Assembly (NCBI RefSeq): GCF_000739635.1
Contig: NZ_BATQ01000139.1
Coordinates: 1 to 42,161, forward strand
Origin: Verrucomicrobium sp. BvORR034
Lineage (GTDB): Bacteria; Verrucomicrobiota; Verrucomicrobiia; Verrucomicrobiales; Verrucomicrobiaceae
Length of the DNA: 42,161 bases
Reading direction: 5' to 3'
Each line of letters begins with the position of its first letter. Positions within the stretch are counted from its first letter, which is position 1. Positions 7,837-16,041 of this stretch are shown here, piece after piece. The notes under the pieces were generated by a model that saw nothing but the letters and a program-made list of their open reading frames with translations, was not told the origin of the DNA and searched no databases. A program made the translations under genes and the position numbers.

Positions 7837-7881
7837 TCAGATGATCACCTCCATTTTTCTCCCATCCCCGCTCCCTTGCCC

Positions 7882-8607
7882 ATGAAAATCACCGCCATCT
7901 CCCGACCTCCATCGTTGGTGGAAAAAGTGGCCACCCAGCTGGCGGAGCTCACCCGTGGCGAGGATGCAGAGGGCGGAAGACGGTTGCCAGCGGTGCAGGC
8001 GCTGTCTGAACAGCTCGGCGTGAGCCGCAGCGTGGTCCGGGAGGCGGTGAAGCGCCTGGAGACGCAGGGCCTACTGGAGGTGAAACAGGGTGTGGGCATG
8101 CGCTCCACAGACAATCTGCACAAACCTCTGACCCAGGCGGTGGAGCTCCTGGTTCCGGATGCGCAGGAACGCTTGCGCCAGCTCGTGCAGGTGCGTTTGA
8201 TGCTGGAGCCGGAACACGCGCGACTGGCGGCTCTGAACGCCACCCCAGAACAACGCACCCACTTGCAGGAAGTGTATGACCGTCTCGCGGCGTCCGACTC
8301 ATTGAAGGCCGCGATTGAGGCGGACATGGCCTTTCATCATGCGCTGGCCTCAGCATCAGGAAATCAAGTCTCGGCTATGATGCTCCTGTCGCTCACAGAT
8401 CTCCTGAAGGCCAGTCTGTCCCGCGGCTACAGCCGGGTGACCACCGAGTCCGCCATCGTCGAGCACGGCATCATTCTGAAGTCTGTGCTGGGGCGTGATG
8501 CGGCGGGTGCAGAGTCCGCGATGCGACAGCATCTGGACACCACCCTGGATGAACTGGCTCTACAGCCGAAGAAGCGGCCAGTGCGCAAGAGATCCGCTGG
8601 CAACTGA
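7882..8607 (+). CDS. GntR-family transcriptional regulator, FadR/FCD subfamily
   Basis: A 241-residue regulator. The winged helix covers about residues 8-75: VEKVATQLAEL, then the recognition region LSEQLGVSRSVVREAVKRLETQGLLEV, typical of FadR-subfamily proteins. The FCD domain follows, with the EADMAFHHALASASGN and MRQHLDTTLDEL segments that carry acidic and His metal/ligand residues. The C-terminus is a basic tail (KKRPVRKRS). The preferred start is the ATG at 7882; a TTG two codons upstream is less likely. The palindrome at 7826-7836 fits its expected operator. The secreted fusion protein begins 40 bp downstream, so regulator and exported proteins may be co-transcribed. The ligand is unknown. 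Confidence 0.9.
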   Translation: MKITAISRPPSLVEKVATQLAELTRGEDAEGGRRLPAVQALSEQLGVSRSVVREAVKRLETQGLLEVKQGVGMRSTDNLHKPLTQAVELLVPDAQERLRQLVQVRLMLEPEHARLAALNATPEQRTHLQEVYDRLAASDSLKAAIEADMAFHHALASASGNQVSAMMLLSLTDLLKASLSRGYSRVTTESAIVEHGIILKSVLGRDAAGAESAMRQHLDTTLDELALQPKKRPVRKRSAGN

Positions 8608-8647
8608 TCACTCCCCACCCCCTCCAGATAGTCTTTCCCTCTTCCGC

Positions 8648-11600
8648 ATGAATCTGTCCCCTCTCTCCCTGCCCTTGGTGACACTACTGGCGTGTTCGAC
8701 CGTCTGGGCTGCCGCTCCCCCAGAGCCCCCACCCGTCTTCCGGGCTGGGGCGGCGGCAGTGGATATCACCCCCCTGAAGTTCCCCGTGCGAGTGAACGGC
8801 AACTTCACGGAGCGCCTGGCCCACCAAGCCAATGATCGGCTACACGCCCGGGCACTGGCCTTGGATGATGGAAAAGTGACAGCCGTCCTCTGCGTGGTGG
8901 ACACCTGCATGATGTCGCGGGAACTGATCGACAAGGCGAAGGCGCAGGCCTCCAAGGAGACCGGCATCCCTGTGAGCCGCATGCTGGTGAGTGCCACCCA
9001 CACGCACAGCGCTCCCTCCGCCTTGGGCTGCCTGGGCAGCCGGGAGGATCCCGAGTACGCCGCGTGGTTGCCGGGCAAGATCAGCGAAGCCCTGACGGCG
9101 GCGGCAAAAGCCCTCCAACCGGCCAGGATAGGCTGGTCATCCGTGGATGACTGGGATCACACCCATAACCGGCGCTGGATCTACCGTCCCGACAAGGTTC
9201 CGGCCGATCCGTTTGGCCAGTCCACGGTGCGGGCCATGATGCACCCTGGGCATGAAAGCCCCCAGCATGTCGGCCCCTCCGGCCCGGTGGATCCCGAATT
9301 GAGCGTGGTGTCCGTGCAAACGCTCGATGGCAAACCGCTGGCGGTACTAGCCAACTACTCGCAGCATTACTTTGGCGCCACAGCCGTGTCAGCGGACTAC
9401 TACGGTGTGTTTTGCCGGGAGGTGGCAAAACGTCTGGGCCAGGCTTCGGGCGAAGGCCCCTTCGTGGCCATGATGACTCAGGGCACTAGCGGCGACCTGA
9501 TGTGGAGGGACTACGCCAAGCCCGCGAAGAACGTGAGCATGACACAATACGCGGAAGAAGTGGCAGGTCGCGCCGCGGAAGCCCTGGCCAAGGTGAAGCA
9601 CCACAATCATGTGCCCCTGAACGTGGTGGAAACGCACCTGCCACTGCACTACCGCACGCCGGATGGCGATCGACTGGCCTGGGCGCGCCAGGTGGTGGCC
9701 CCTCTGGTCGATCGACTCCCGCAGAGCAAACCCGAGATCTATGCGAAAGAGGCGCTCTATCTGCACGAAAAGCAAAAGACGGAACTCGTCCTGCAGGCGT
9801 GGCGGATCGGCGACCTGACCCTGGCTGCCCTTCCCAATGAGGTCTTTGCCCTCACCGGACTGAAGCTGAAATCGCAGGCACCCCTGGGTGCTCACTTCAA
9901 CATCAGCCTCGCCAACGGAGCAGAGGGATACATCCCCCCTCCAGAGCAACATTTCCTGGGCGGCTACACCACCTGGCCAGCCAGGACAGCGGGGCTGGAA
10001 GTGCAGGCAGAGCCACGTATCGTGGAAAGCCTGCTGGGTGCCCTGGAGGTTGCAGGCGGGAGCAAGAGGCGTTCGATAAAACACCCTGCCGGCGCCTACG
10101 CCCAGGCAGTGCTGGCCGCCGGGCCGCTGGCCTACTGGCGACTTGAGGAGGCACAAATCCCCGATGCCCAGGAGGAGCAAGGCAAGGCAGAACTGGACGC
10201 AACCATGGAAAAGGGTGTGGCGCTCTACCTTCCCGGACCCGATGGAGCGGGATTCTCAGGTGGAGAGATCAATCGGTCCATCCACCTTGCGGGCGGGCGG
10301 CTGCGAGCACTGCTGCCAACCCTGCCGAAGACTTACTCGGTGGAGATGTGGTTCTGGAACGGCCTGCCAGACGATGCCCGCCCGGTGACGGGCTACCTTT
10401 TCTCTCGAGGGAAGGACGGCGATGCCCAGTGCGCCGGAGATCATGTAGGGATCGGCGGCACGGTGGACAAGGAATCGACAGGACGGTTGATCGTTTACAA
10501 CGGCAACCAGAGGAAACAACTTCTGCTCGGCCGCACCCGGCTGGCGCTCCGGGCCTGGCACCATGTCGTGATGACACGGGACGGAGATCGTGTGCGTGTG
10601 TACCTGAACGGCAATTTGAAACCGGAGATAGAAGGAGAGCTGCCCTCCACTCTCCCGGATGGCCCCAGCGAGCTGTTTCTGGGAGGCCGTTGCGATCGCT
10701 TTGCCACGCTGGAGGGCAAGGTGGACGAGGCCGCGGTGTATGCACGGGCTCTCACGGGCGAGGAAATAGCCAGCCGGTTCAAGCTCTCAGGACAAATCCC
10801 GCCACCAGCAGTGGTGGCAAACGAGCCAGCCCCCACTCCGACACCCCCAAATGCGGACAAGGCGGCAGAGGCTACACCTCCTCTGAGCCCGGAGGAGTCC
10901 CTGAAGCGCATTCACGTGCGAGAGGGATTCATGGTGGCGCTGGCCGCAGCGGAACCCCTGGTGCTGGATCCGGTGGCCTTTGACTGGGATGCCAGAGGCA
11001 GGCTGTGGGTGGTGGAGATGGCTGACTACCCGCTGGGCATAGATGGCAAAGGCCAGCCCGGAGGGAGAGTCCGCATCCTGGAAGACACCGATGGCGATTT
11101 GCGATATGACAAGGCCACGCTCTTTGCCGAAGGCTTGCGGTTTCCAACGGGCATCCTGACCTGGCGGGATGGCTGCCTCATCACAGCGGCTCCAGAAGTG
11201 CTGTTTCTGCGGGATGAAAACGGTGACGGCAAGGTGGACGATGGCGGACGCACCGTGTTGCTTTCAGGGTTTCAGGAAGGCAACCAGCAGCTGCGAGTCA
11301 ACGGGCTGCGCTGGGGCCTGGACGGCTGGGTGTATTGCGCCAACGGAGGCCACACCCCGGCCTATGGCAAGGAGGTAAAGATCACCTCGTCACTGACCGG
11401 CAAACGCATCGCCTTGGGCAGTCGGGACTTCCGGTTCAAGCCCGATTCTGGCGAAATCGAGCCTCTCAGCGGTCCGGCACAGTTTGGTCGCAATCGCGAT
11501 GAATGGGGCCGGTGGTTCGGCGTCCAAAACAGCAACCCCATCTGGCACTACGCTCTGGAGGACCGGCACCTGCAGCGCAATCCCCATGTTGCCCCGCCTT

Positions 11601-13738
11601 CGCCCAAGGTGCTGCTGACGGAGCCCAATGCCCGCGTGTACCCCGTGAGCTCTCCGGAGCAGAGGTTTCACAGCTTCGATCAAGCAGGACGTTTCACCTC
11701 CGCGTGCTCGGCCACGATTGTGGGAGATGCTCGACTGATGGGCTCCTCCGCTCCCGGAATAGAGCAGGCGATGGTGTGTGAACCATTCCACAACCTCGTG
11801 CAACATCTCGAACTCACACCGGAGGGGCCCTCCTTCAAGGCTCGTCAGGTCATGGCGGGCAAGCACGACTTCTTTGCCAGTGAAGACCGCTGGTGCCGCC
11901 CGGTCATGGTTCGCTCTGGGCCAGACGGGGCGCTCTGGGTGGCGGACATGTACCGCTACATGATCGAGCACCCACAGTGGCTGCCGGATCCAGGAAAGAA
12001 CGCCCTTCTTCCCCACTATCGCAAAGGGGATGACAAAGGTCGCATCTACCGGGTGTTTGCGAAGGATCGCGCCCCCTCCACGGACAAGGTGGCTCTGGAC
12101 AAGGCATCTCCCTATGACCTTGCGGCCACGCTGGAGAGCGGCAATGCCTGGCGACGGGACAAGGCGCATATGCTGCTGGCGTGGAGCACGGATCGATCTG
12201 TGCTGCCGGCACTGGGCCAGTTGGGGAGTGAATCCAAGTCTCCGTTGGCGCGGGTGCATGCGCTTTGGATCCTCCATGCAAAGGGGGCCCTGGAATCTGG
12301 ACTACTTGCGAAGGCACTCCAGGATACCGCGGTCGAGGTGCGCGAGAATGCCCTGCAAATGGCCGCAGGAAGACGGGAGCAGGAAGTGATCGGGGCCGCA
12401 TGCGCGCTGGCAAATGACCCCGATGCCAAAGTCCGGCTTCAGCTTGCCACGACCTTGTGGGGCTGGGAGGACCCCGTGGCATCCAAGGCGCTGATCCAAC
12501 TCGCTCAGGACTCAGGCAACTTCGAGATGATAAGAGCTGCTGCGTTGAGCTCCGCCCAGCCCCACCTCACAGCCCTGGCCAAAGCTTCGGAACAGAGGAA
12601 AATGCCCGAGGCCATGACCGATGGCCTGCTGCAAACCGCCGCAGGGGCAGGAAATGCTGAGGCCCTGTCCCTTCTGATGGGCCCTCTGCTGGATCGCGCG
12701 ATGGCTGACGCAGACGTCGAAACCACCGTCAAACACACGGCCGTGGTGGGATCGGCATGGCAGGCACTCAAGCGGAAGGGCACCCGGCTGGAAGTCCTGG
12801 CCGCAACCAAGTCTGACTCTCAAGATTGGCAGTCGCTTATCGCCACCGAGAAGGCATTGACCGAAAAGCTACGCCGGACGGGAGATGCTGCCAGCACTCC
12901 CCTGACGGTGCGCATTGCCGCCGCTGCAGCGCTGCTGGCATACGATGAAAAGCCAGCTGGGCCCGTGGCCGTGCTGCTGGAGGCGATGCAACCCGGGACC
13001 GGAATTGCCGATTTCAAGACAGCCGCCGCCGCACTGAGGAACAGTGGGAGTGATGAAATAGCCGTATCGTTGCTGGAAAGTTGGGCGCAGTACAGCCCGG
13101 CCCAGCGGGAGGTCGTACTGGATGTCGTATTGGAGAAACCCGAGGCAACCCGCCGGCTGCTTGACGCTCTACAGACCCGGCTGGTGTTGCCCGCCAGCCT
13201 GGACATCCAGCGGCAGTCCCGTCTTCTTAAGTATCCGGACAAGCTGCTAAGAGAACGCGCTTCTACACTGCTGGGAGCCCCCTCCTCCCGCCAGAAGGTG
13301 CTGGACACCTTCCGCCCGGCCTTGACCCTGCCGGGGGACGCCACGCGTGGTCGTCAGGTCTTTTCACAGGCCTGCGTGGCCTGCCATCAGCTGGACGGCA
13401 CGGGATTGGTCGTGGGACCAGACTTGCGCACCGTCGTGCAGCATCCAGCTGACAAGCTGTTCACCTCCATCCTGGATCCCAGCGCGAACATTGAACCTGG
13501 ATTCACTGCTTATTTCTGTGAACTGAACGACGGCACCCAGCTGTACGGAGCGATCACCAGCGAGGCAGGCGACAGCCTCACGCTGCGCCTTGCAGACGGC
13601 AGCGCCCGCACCGTGCTGCGGAGTGGTCTGAAGCGCCTGCAAAGCGCGAATGTCTCCCTCATGCCCGACGGCCTGGAGGCCCTGCTTACCCCTCAGTCTC
13701 TGGCGGACCTCATCGCCTACTTAAAGGTGCCCAAGTGA
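8648..13738 (+). CDS. Giant secreted fusion: ceramidase-like, LamG-like, GSDH-like, HEAT-like and PVC-type cytochrome c
   Basis: A 1696-residue exported protein. Signal peptide is residues 1-22 (hydrophobic, ending VWAAAP). Residues about 27-480 match the neutral/alkaline ceramidase N-terminal fold (VDITP, VDTCMMS, and H118-T-H120 in SATHTHSAPS). Residues about 484-714 are a LamG/concanavalin-like sheet (PLAYWRLEE, HHVVMTRDGDRVRVYLNG, VDEAAVYARALTGEE). Residues about 748-1142 are a glucose/sorbosone-dehydrogenase-like propeller of the PVC type (VREGFMVALAAAEPLV, PVAFDWDARGRLWVVEM, DGALWVADMYRYMIEHPQW). Helical HEAT-like repeats follow to about 1540. The C-terminus is the PVC haem-binding domain with C1576-VA-C1579-H1580 and the SLMPDGLE/LADLIAYLK ending. 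It probably oxidises or hydrolyses a substrate outside the cytoplasm and passes electrons to haem. An in-frame upstream extension to 8495 overlaps the GntR gene and is rejected in favour of this signal-peptide start. Confidence 0.85.
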   Translation: MNLSPLSLPLVTLLACSTVWAAAPPEPPPVFRAGAAAVDITPLKFPVRVNGNFTERLAHQANDRLHARALALDDGKVTAVLCVVDTCMMSRELIDKAKAQASKETGIPVSRMLVSATHTHSAPSALGCLGSREDPEYAAWLPGKISEALTAAAKALQPARIGWSSVDDWDHTHNRRWIYRPDKVPADPFGQSTVRAMMHPGHESPQHVGPSGPVDPELSVVSVQTLDGKPLAVLANYSQHYFGATAVSADYYGVFCREVAKRLGQASGEGPFVAMMTQGTSGDLMWRDYAKPAKNVSMTQYAEEVAGRAAEALAKVKHHNHVPLNVVETHLPLHYRTPDGDRLAWARQVVAPLVDRLPQSKPEIYAKEALYLHEKQKTELVLQAWRIGDLTLAALPNEVFALTGLKLKSQAPLGAHFNISLANGAEGYIPPPEQHFLGGYTTWPARTAGLEVQAEPRIVESLLGALEVAGGSKRRSIKHPAGAYAQAVLAAGPLAYWRLEEAQIPDAQEEQGKAELDATMEKGVALYLPGPDGAGFSGGEINRSIHLAGGRLRALLPTLPKTYSVEMWFWNGLPDDARPVTGYLFSRGKDGDAQCAGDHVGIGGTVDKESTGRLIVYNGNQRKQLLLGRTRLALRAWHHVVMTRDGDRVRVYLNGNLKPEIEGELPSTLPDGPSELFLGGRCDRFATLEGKVDEAAVYARALTGEEIASRFKLSGQIPPPAVVANEPAPTPTPPNADKAAEATPPLSPEESLKRIHVREGFMVALAAAEPLVLDPVAFDWDARGRLWVVEMADYPLGIDGKGQPGGRVRILEDTDGDLRYDKATLFAEGLRFPTGILTWRDGCLITAAPEVLFLRDENGDGKVDDGGRTVLLSGFQEGNQQLRVNGLRWGLDGWVYCANGGHTPAYGKEVKITSSLTGKRIALGSRDFRFKPDSGEIEPLSGPAQFGRNRDEWGRWFGVQNSNPIWHYALEDRHLQRNPHVAPPSPKVLLTEPNARVYPVSSPEQRFHSFDQAGRFTSACSATIVGDARLMGSSAPGIEQAMVCEPFHNLVQHLELTPEGPSFKARQVMAGKHDFFASEDRWCRPVMVRSGPDGALWVADMYRYMIEHPQWLPDPGKNALLPHYRKGDDKGRIYRVFAKDRAPSTDKVALDKASPYDLAATLESGNAWRRDKAHMLLAWSTDRSVLPALGQLGSESKSPLARVHALWILHAKGALESGLLAKALQDTAVEVRENALQMAAGRREQEVIGAACALANDPDAKVRLQLATTLWGWEDPVASKALIQLAQDSGNFEMIRAAALSSAQPHLTALAKASEQRKMPEAMTDGLLQTAAGAGNAEALSLLMGPLLDRAMADADVETTVKHTAVVGSAWQALKRKGTRLEVLAATKSDSQDWQSLIATEKALTEKLRRTGDAASTPLTVRIAAAAALLAYDEKPAGPVAVLLEAMQPGTGIADFKTAAAALRNSGSDEIAVSLLESWAQYSPAQREVVLDVVLEKPEATRRLLDALQTRLVLPASLDIQRQSRLLKYPDKLLRERASTLLGAPSSRQKVLDTFRPALTLPGDATRGRQVFSQACVACHQLDGTGLVVGPDLRTVVQHPADKLFTSILDPSANIEPGFTAYFCELNDGTQLYGAITSEAGDSLTLRLADGSARTVLRSGLKRLQSANVSLMPDGLEALLTPQSLADLIAYLKVPK

Positions 13739-13785
13739 TCCCCACCCAGCCCTCCTCCCACCATCAAAACTCTCTGACCTACACC

Positions 13786-15306
13786 ATGTCCTCCACCCCG
13801 CTTTTTCGCTCTCTTCTTAGTCTGTCGCTGACGCTAGGCCTGACGGGCATCTCGTTGCTTCCCGGAACCCTCTACGCCGCGGAGTTGCACATCGGCCACG
13901 CCACGGTGGACATCACCCCCGACCGGCCTGTGGCACTGGCGGGACAATTTAACACGAGGATCTCGACCAAAGCAGAGACGCCCATCGTAGCGGCAGCACT
14001 GGCCATGGAATCCAAGGAAGGCGACAAATCCGTGGACCAGGCACTGATTATCACCTGTGACCTGGTGGCAATTCGAGACGGCCTGCAAGACCGGCTTCGC
14101 ATGAGCCTGGCAGGCAAGCTGCCCGGACTGGACCTGAAGAAACTCCTTCTGAACGCGACCCATACGCACACAGCACCGTTGACGCTGGAACTTGAACGAA
14201 ACCCCAACCGATATGAAATCCCCAAAGAAGGGGTGATGCAGCCGAGTGAGTACACTGCCTTCTTGCTGACCCGGCTGGTGGAGGTTGCAGAGCAGGCCTG
14301 GAAGAACCGCCAACCCGGTGGAGTAAGCTGGACGCTCGGTCATGCCGTAGTGGGTCAGAATCGCCGCGCAGTGTATGCCGATGGACGTGCACAGATGTAT
14401 GGCAACACGAATGACGCCCGGTTCCGTGGCCTGGAGGGAGGCGAAGACCACGGCGTGGAAATGCTCTTCTTCTGGAATGCTAAACAGGAACTGCAGGCAC
14501 TGGCGGTGAATCTGGCCTGCCCCGCACAGGAAGTGGAGAGCCGCAAAGCGATCAATGCCGACTTCTGGCACGAGACCCGGGAGCAGTTGCGCAAAGAGCT
14601 GAAGGCACCGAACCTTACCATCCTGGGCTGGATCAGTGCCGCCGGAGATCAGAGCCCGCATTTGATGTTCCGCAAAAAGGCGGAAGAGCGCATGCGCAAG
14701 CTGCGCGGACTGACAAGCAAAGAGGAGATCGCACGGCGAGTGACTGCCGCAGTGATGGACACCGTGGAGATTGCACGCAAGGAAATAACCCCCAGCCCAC
14801 CCTTCACGCATCAGGTGGAGACACTCTCCCTGCCCCCGCGGCGCATCCTGCCGCGGGAGAAGGAACAAGCCCAAATGCAGATCACGCAGTACGAGAACAT
14901 GGGGACCTTGAACAACTACCTGCTGAACATGCTGGAGAGAGAGCGTGAGGTAGTGCGACGGGCTGAGGCCGGCGACAAGGCGCCAAACTACGAGATGGAA
15001 CTGCACACCCTCCGCCTGGGTGAAGTGGCAATCGCGACGAATCCGTTTGAACTGTATTTGAACTACGGCATCCAGATGAAGTCCCGCAGTCCAGCGCTGC
15101 AGACGTTTTTGATCCAACTGGCCTGTGGCTCAGGACTGTACCTGCCCACGCCCGAGGCCATTGAAGGCGGCAGCTACAGCGGACTGCCTCACACGAACAA
15201 GGTCGGCCCCGAGGGCGGCCAGATCCTGGTGGACCGCACGGTGGAAGCCATTCGCGGGATGTGGCCAGCTCCCGCGGCGGAGACTGGCGGCGCGAAGAAG
15301 GAGTAG
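13786..15306 (+). CDS. Secreted neutral/alkaline ceramidase-like protein
   Basis: A 506-residue exported protein. The signal peptide covers about residues 1-31 (SLLSLSLTLGLTGISLLPGTLYAA). The mature part starts like the ceramidase-like domain of the preceding protein (HIGHATVDITPDRPVALAGQF) and has the metal-site motif H126-T-H128 in NATHTHTAP, then a long catalytic-type domain with GWISAAGDQSPH and AIATNPFELYLNYG. Homologues in PVC bacteria are annotated as ceramidase-like, but sphingolipid hydrolysis is not established and the substrate is uncertain. It begins 47 bp after the giant fusion and is probably co-transcribed, so the two ceramidase-like domains may act together. Confidence 0.85.
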   Translation: MSSTPLFRSLLSLSLTLGLTGISLLPGTLYAAELHIGHATVDITPDRPVALAGQFNTRISTKAETPIVAAALAMESKEGDKSVDQALIITCDLVAIRDGLQDRLRMSLAGKLPGLDLKKLLLNATHTHTAPLTLELERNPNRYEIPKEGVMQPSEYTAFLLTRLVEVAEQAWKNRQPGGVSWTLGHAVVGQNRRAVYADGRAQMYGNTNDARFRGLEGGEDHGVEMLFFWNAKQELQALAVNLACPAQEVESRKAINADFWHETREQLRKELKAPNLTILGWISAAGDQSPHLMFRKKAEERMRKLRGLTSKEEIARRVTAAVMDTVEIARKEITPSPPFTHQVETLSLPPRRILPREKEQAQMQITQYENMGTLNNYLLNMLEREREVVRRAEAGDKAPNYEMELHTLRLGEVAIATNPFELYLNYGIQMKSRSPALQTFLIQLACGSGLYLPTPEAIEGGSYSGLPHTNKVGPEGGQILVDRTVEAIRGMWPAPAAETGGAKKE

Positions 15307-15346
15307 GTTGATTATTTCATCGGCACATTAAAGTACTGAAATCCAT

Positions 15347-15637
15347 ATGATTCGTCACACCGTCGTTTTTCGTTTGAAGCATGCCGCCGGTTCCGCAGAG
15401 GAACAGGCCTTTCTCCAGGCAGCCGGAGAGCTGGCCGCCATTCCCGGCGTGGAGAAGTTCGAGGCTCTGCGTCAAGTGAGCCCGAAGAATCCCTACACCT
15501 TCGGCCTGTCCATGGAGTTCGCCAATGCCGCGGCCTACGCAGGATACAATGACCACCCCGAGCACGTGCGTTTTGTGCAGGAGCGGTGGCTGCAAGAAGT
15601 CGCGGAGTTTATGGAGATTGACTACGAGAAGGCGTAG
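15347..15637 (+). CDS. Dabb (stress-responsive alpha-beta barrel) domain protein
   Basis: A 96-residue protein with the whole Dabb fold: IRHTVVFRLKH at the start, a central AAIPGVEKFEALRQVSPK, YTFGLSMEF, and the end DHPEHVRFVQERWLQEVAEFMEIDYE. Dabb proteins form dimeric ferredoxin-like barrels. Some are oxygenases or cyclases, most have no known activity. They are common beside sugar-oxidation genes in PVC genomes. It is 40 bp after the ceramidase-like gene and is the last gene of the plus-strand cluster. A composite repeat element begins 5 bp after its stop. Confidence 0.88.
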   Translation: MIRHTVVFRLKHAAGSAEEQAFLQAAGELAAIPGVEKFEALRQVSPKNPYTFGLSMEFANAAAYAGYNDHPEHVRFVQERWLQEVAEFMEIDYEKA

Positions 15638-15642
15638 GGAAT

Positions 15643-15961
15643 GCGAAAAGTAGTGCCAGGCTTTAGTCTGGCGACGTGTGACGCGAGCAGCCTGACTGAA
15701 CAGGCTGAAGCCCATAGAACCTGCTGGCGAAAGCGACGTCAAGCCGCCAGCACTCCAAGACGCTGCCACGAACCGAGGGGGCCCAAGCCCGGAGATCGTC
15801 ACCTCCAGCGCGAAGCGTCTTGGAGTGCGTGTGGCTCGACACCGCTTTGGCGGATCTTGTGAGCACCTCGAACCTGAGCCGCCGAGCAGCGGAATTGACC
15901 GCAGCAGCCGTCAACAGCTTGACTGAACAGCCCCGCATGCGGGACTGTGCCTACTTTACGC
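15643..15961. repeat. Composite REP-like element, 319 bp, with short terminal inverted repeats
   Basis: The ends are GCGAAAAGTAG (15643-15653) and CTACTTTACGC (15951-15961), inverted repeats matching at 10 of 11 positions. Each end shows the foot GTAG followed inward by a hairpin: GCCAG..CTGGC at the left, and CCCGCATGCGGG near 15937 at the right. Inside lies a head-to-head pair of GGAG-foot units: 15724-15765 on the minus strand and 15810-15853 on the plus strand, sharing GCGTCTTGGAGTGC and a GGCGG..CGCTTT..CGCC hairpin. The word TGACTGAACAG occurs twice. No coding frame is credible. It fills the gap between the Dabb gene and argF. Confidence 0.72.
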
Positions 15962-15984
15962 CACAGACCTGTCGAGACCCCGAC

Positions 15985-16041
15985 TTATCCCTCTTCCCTT
16001 TCCCCTTTTCCCCCTCCCTCCCTTACCCCTCTCCCCCCACC
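15985..16041. repeat. Pyrimidine tract running into the 3' end of argF
   Basis: A nearly pure C/T tract on the plus strand containing the words CTCTTCCCTTTCCCC and CCCTTACCCCTCTCCCC. Similar tracts precede the SDR start (5400-5433) and, on the minus strand, argB (19325-19365). Read on the minus strand it encodes the last residues of argF (VGGEG) and its TAA stop. Confidence 0.6.

Larger units (their letters stand above)
7194..7881. other. Non-coding gap with hairpins, a perfect inverted repeat and an operator candidate
   Basis: This is the longest gene-free stretch of the window, 688 bp. It holds a perfect 6-bp stem with a TTCG loop (7217-7232, GGGACA-TTCG-TGTCCC), a perfect 32-bp inverted repeat (7337-7368 and 7454-7485), a stretch of simple gTCTtg/TCTGG words (about 7680-7770) that recurs near 18405-18440 and 29555-29580, and the FadR-like palindrome at 7826-7836. 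I see no convincing coding frame. Confidence 0.7.

Noticed and set aside
8495-8647. 51-codon N-terminal extension of the giant fusion
   Set aside because: It overlaps the GntR gene in another frame, and the ATG at 8648 begins a clear signal peptide.
13834-15117. 427-codon minus-strand frame across the second ceramidase-like gene
   Set aside because: A shadow of a high-GC coding region; it has no domain features, while the plus frame has a signal peptide and family motifs.
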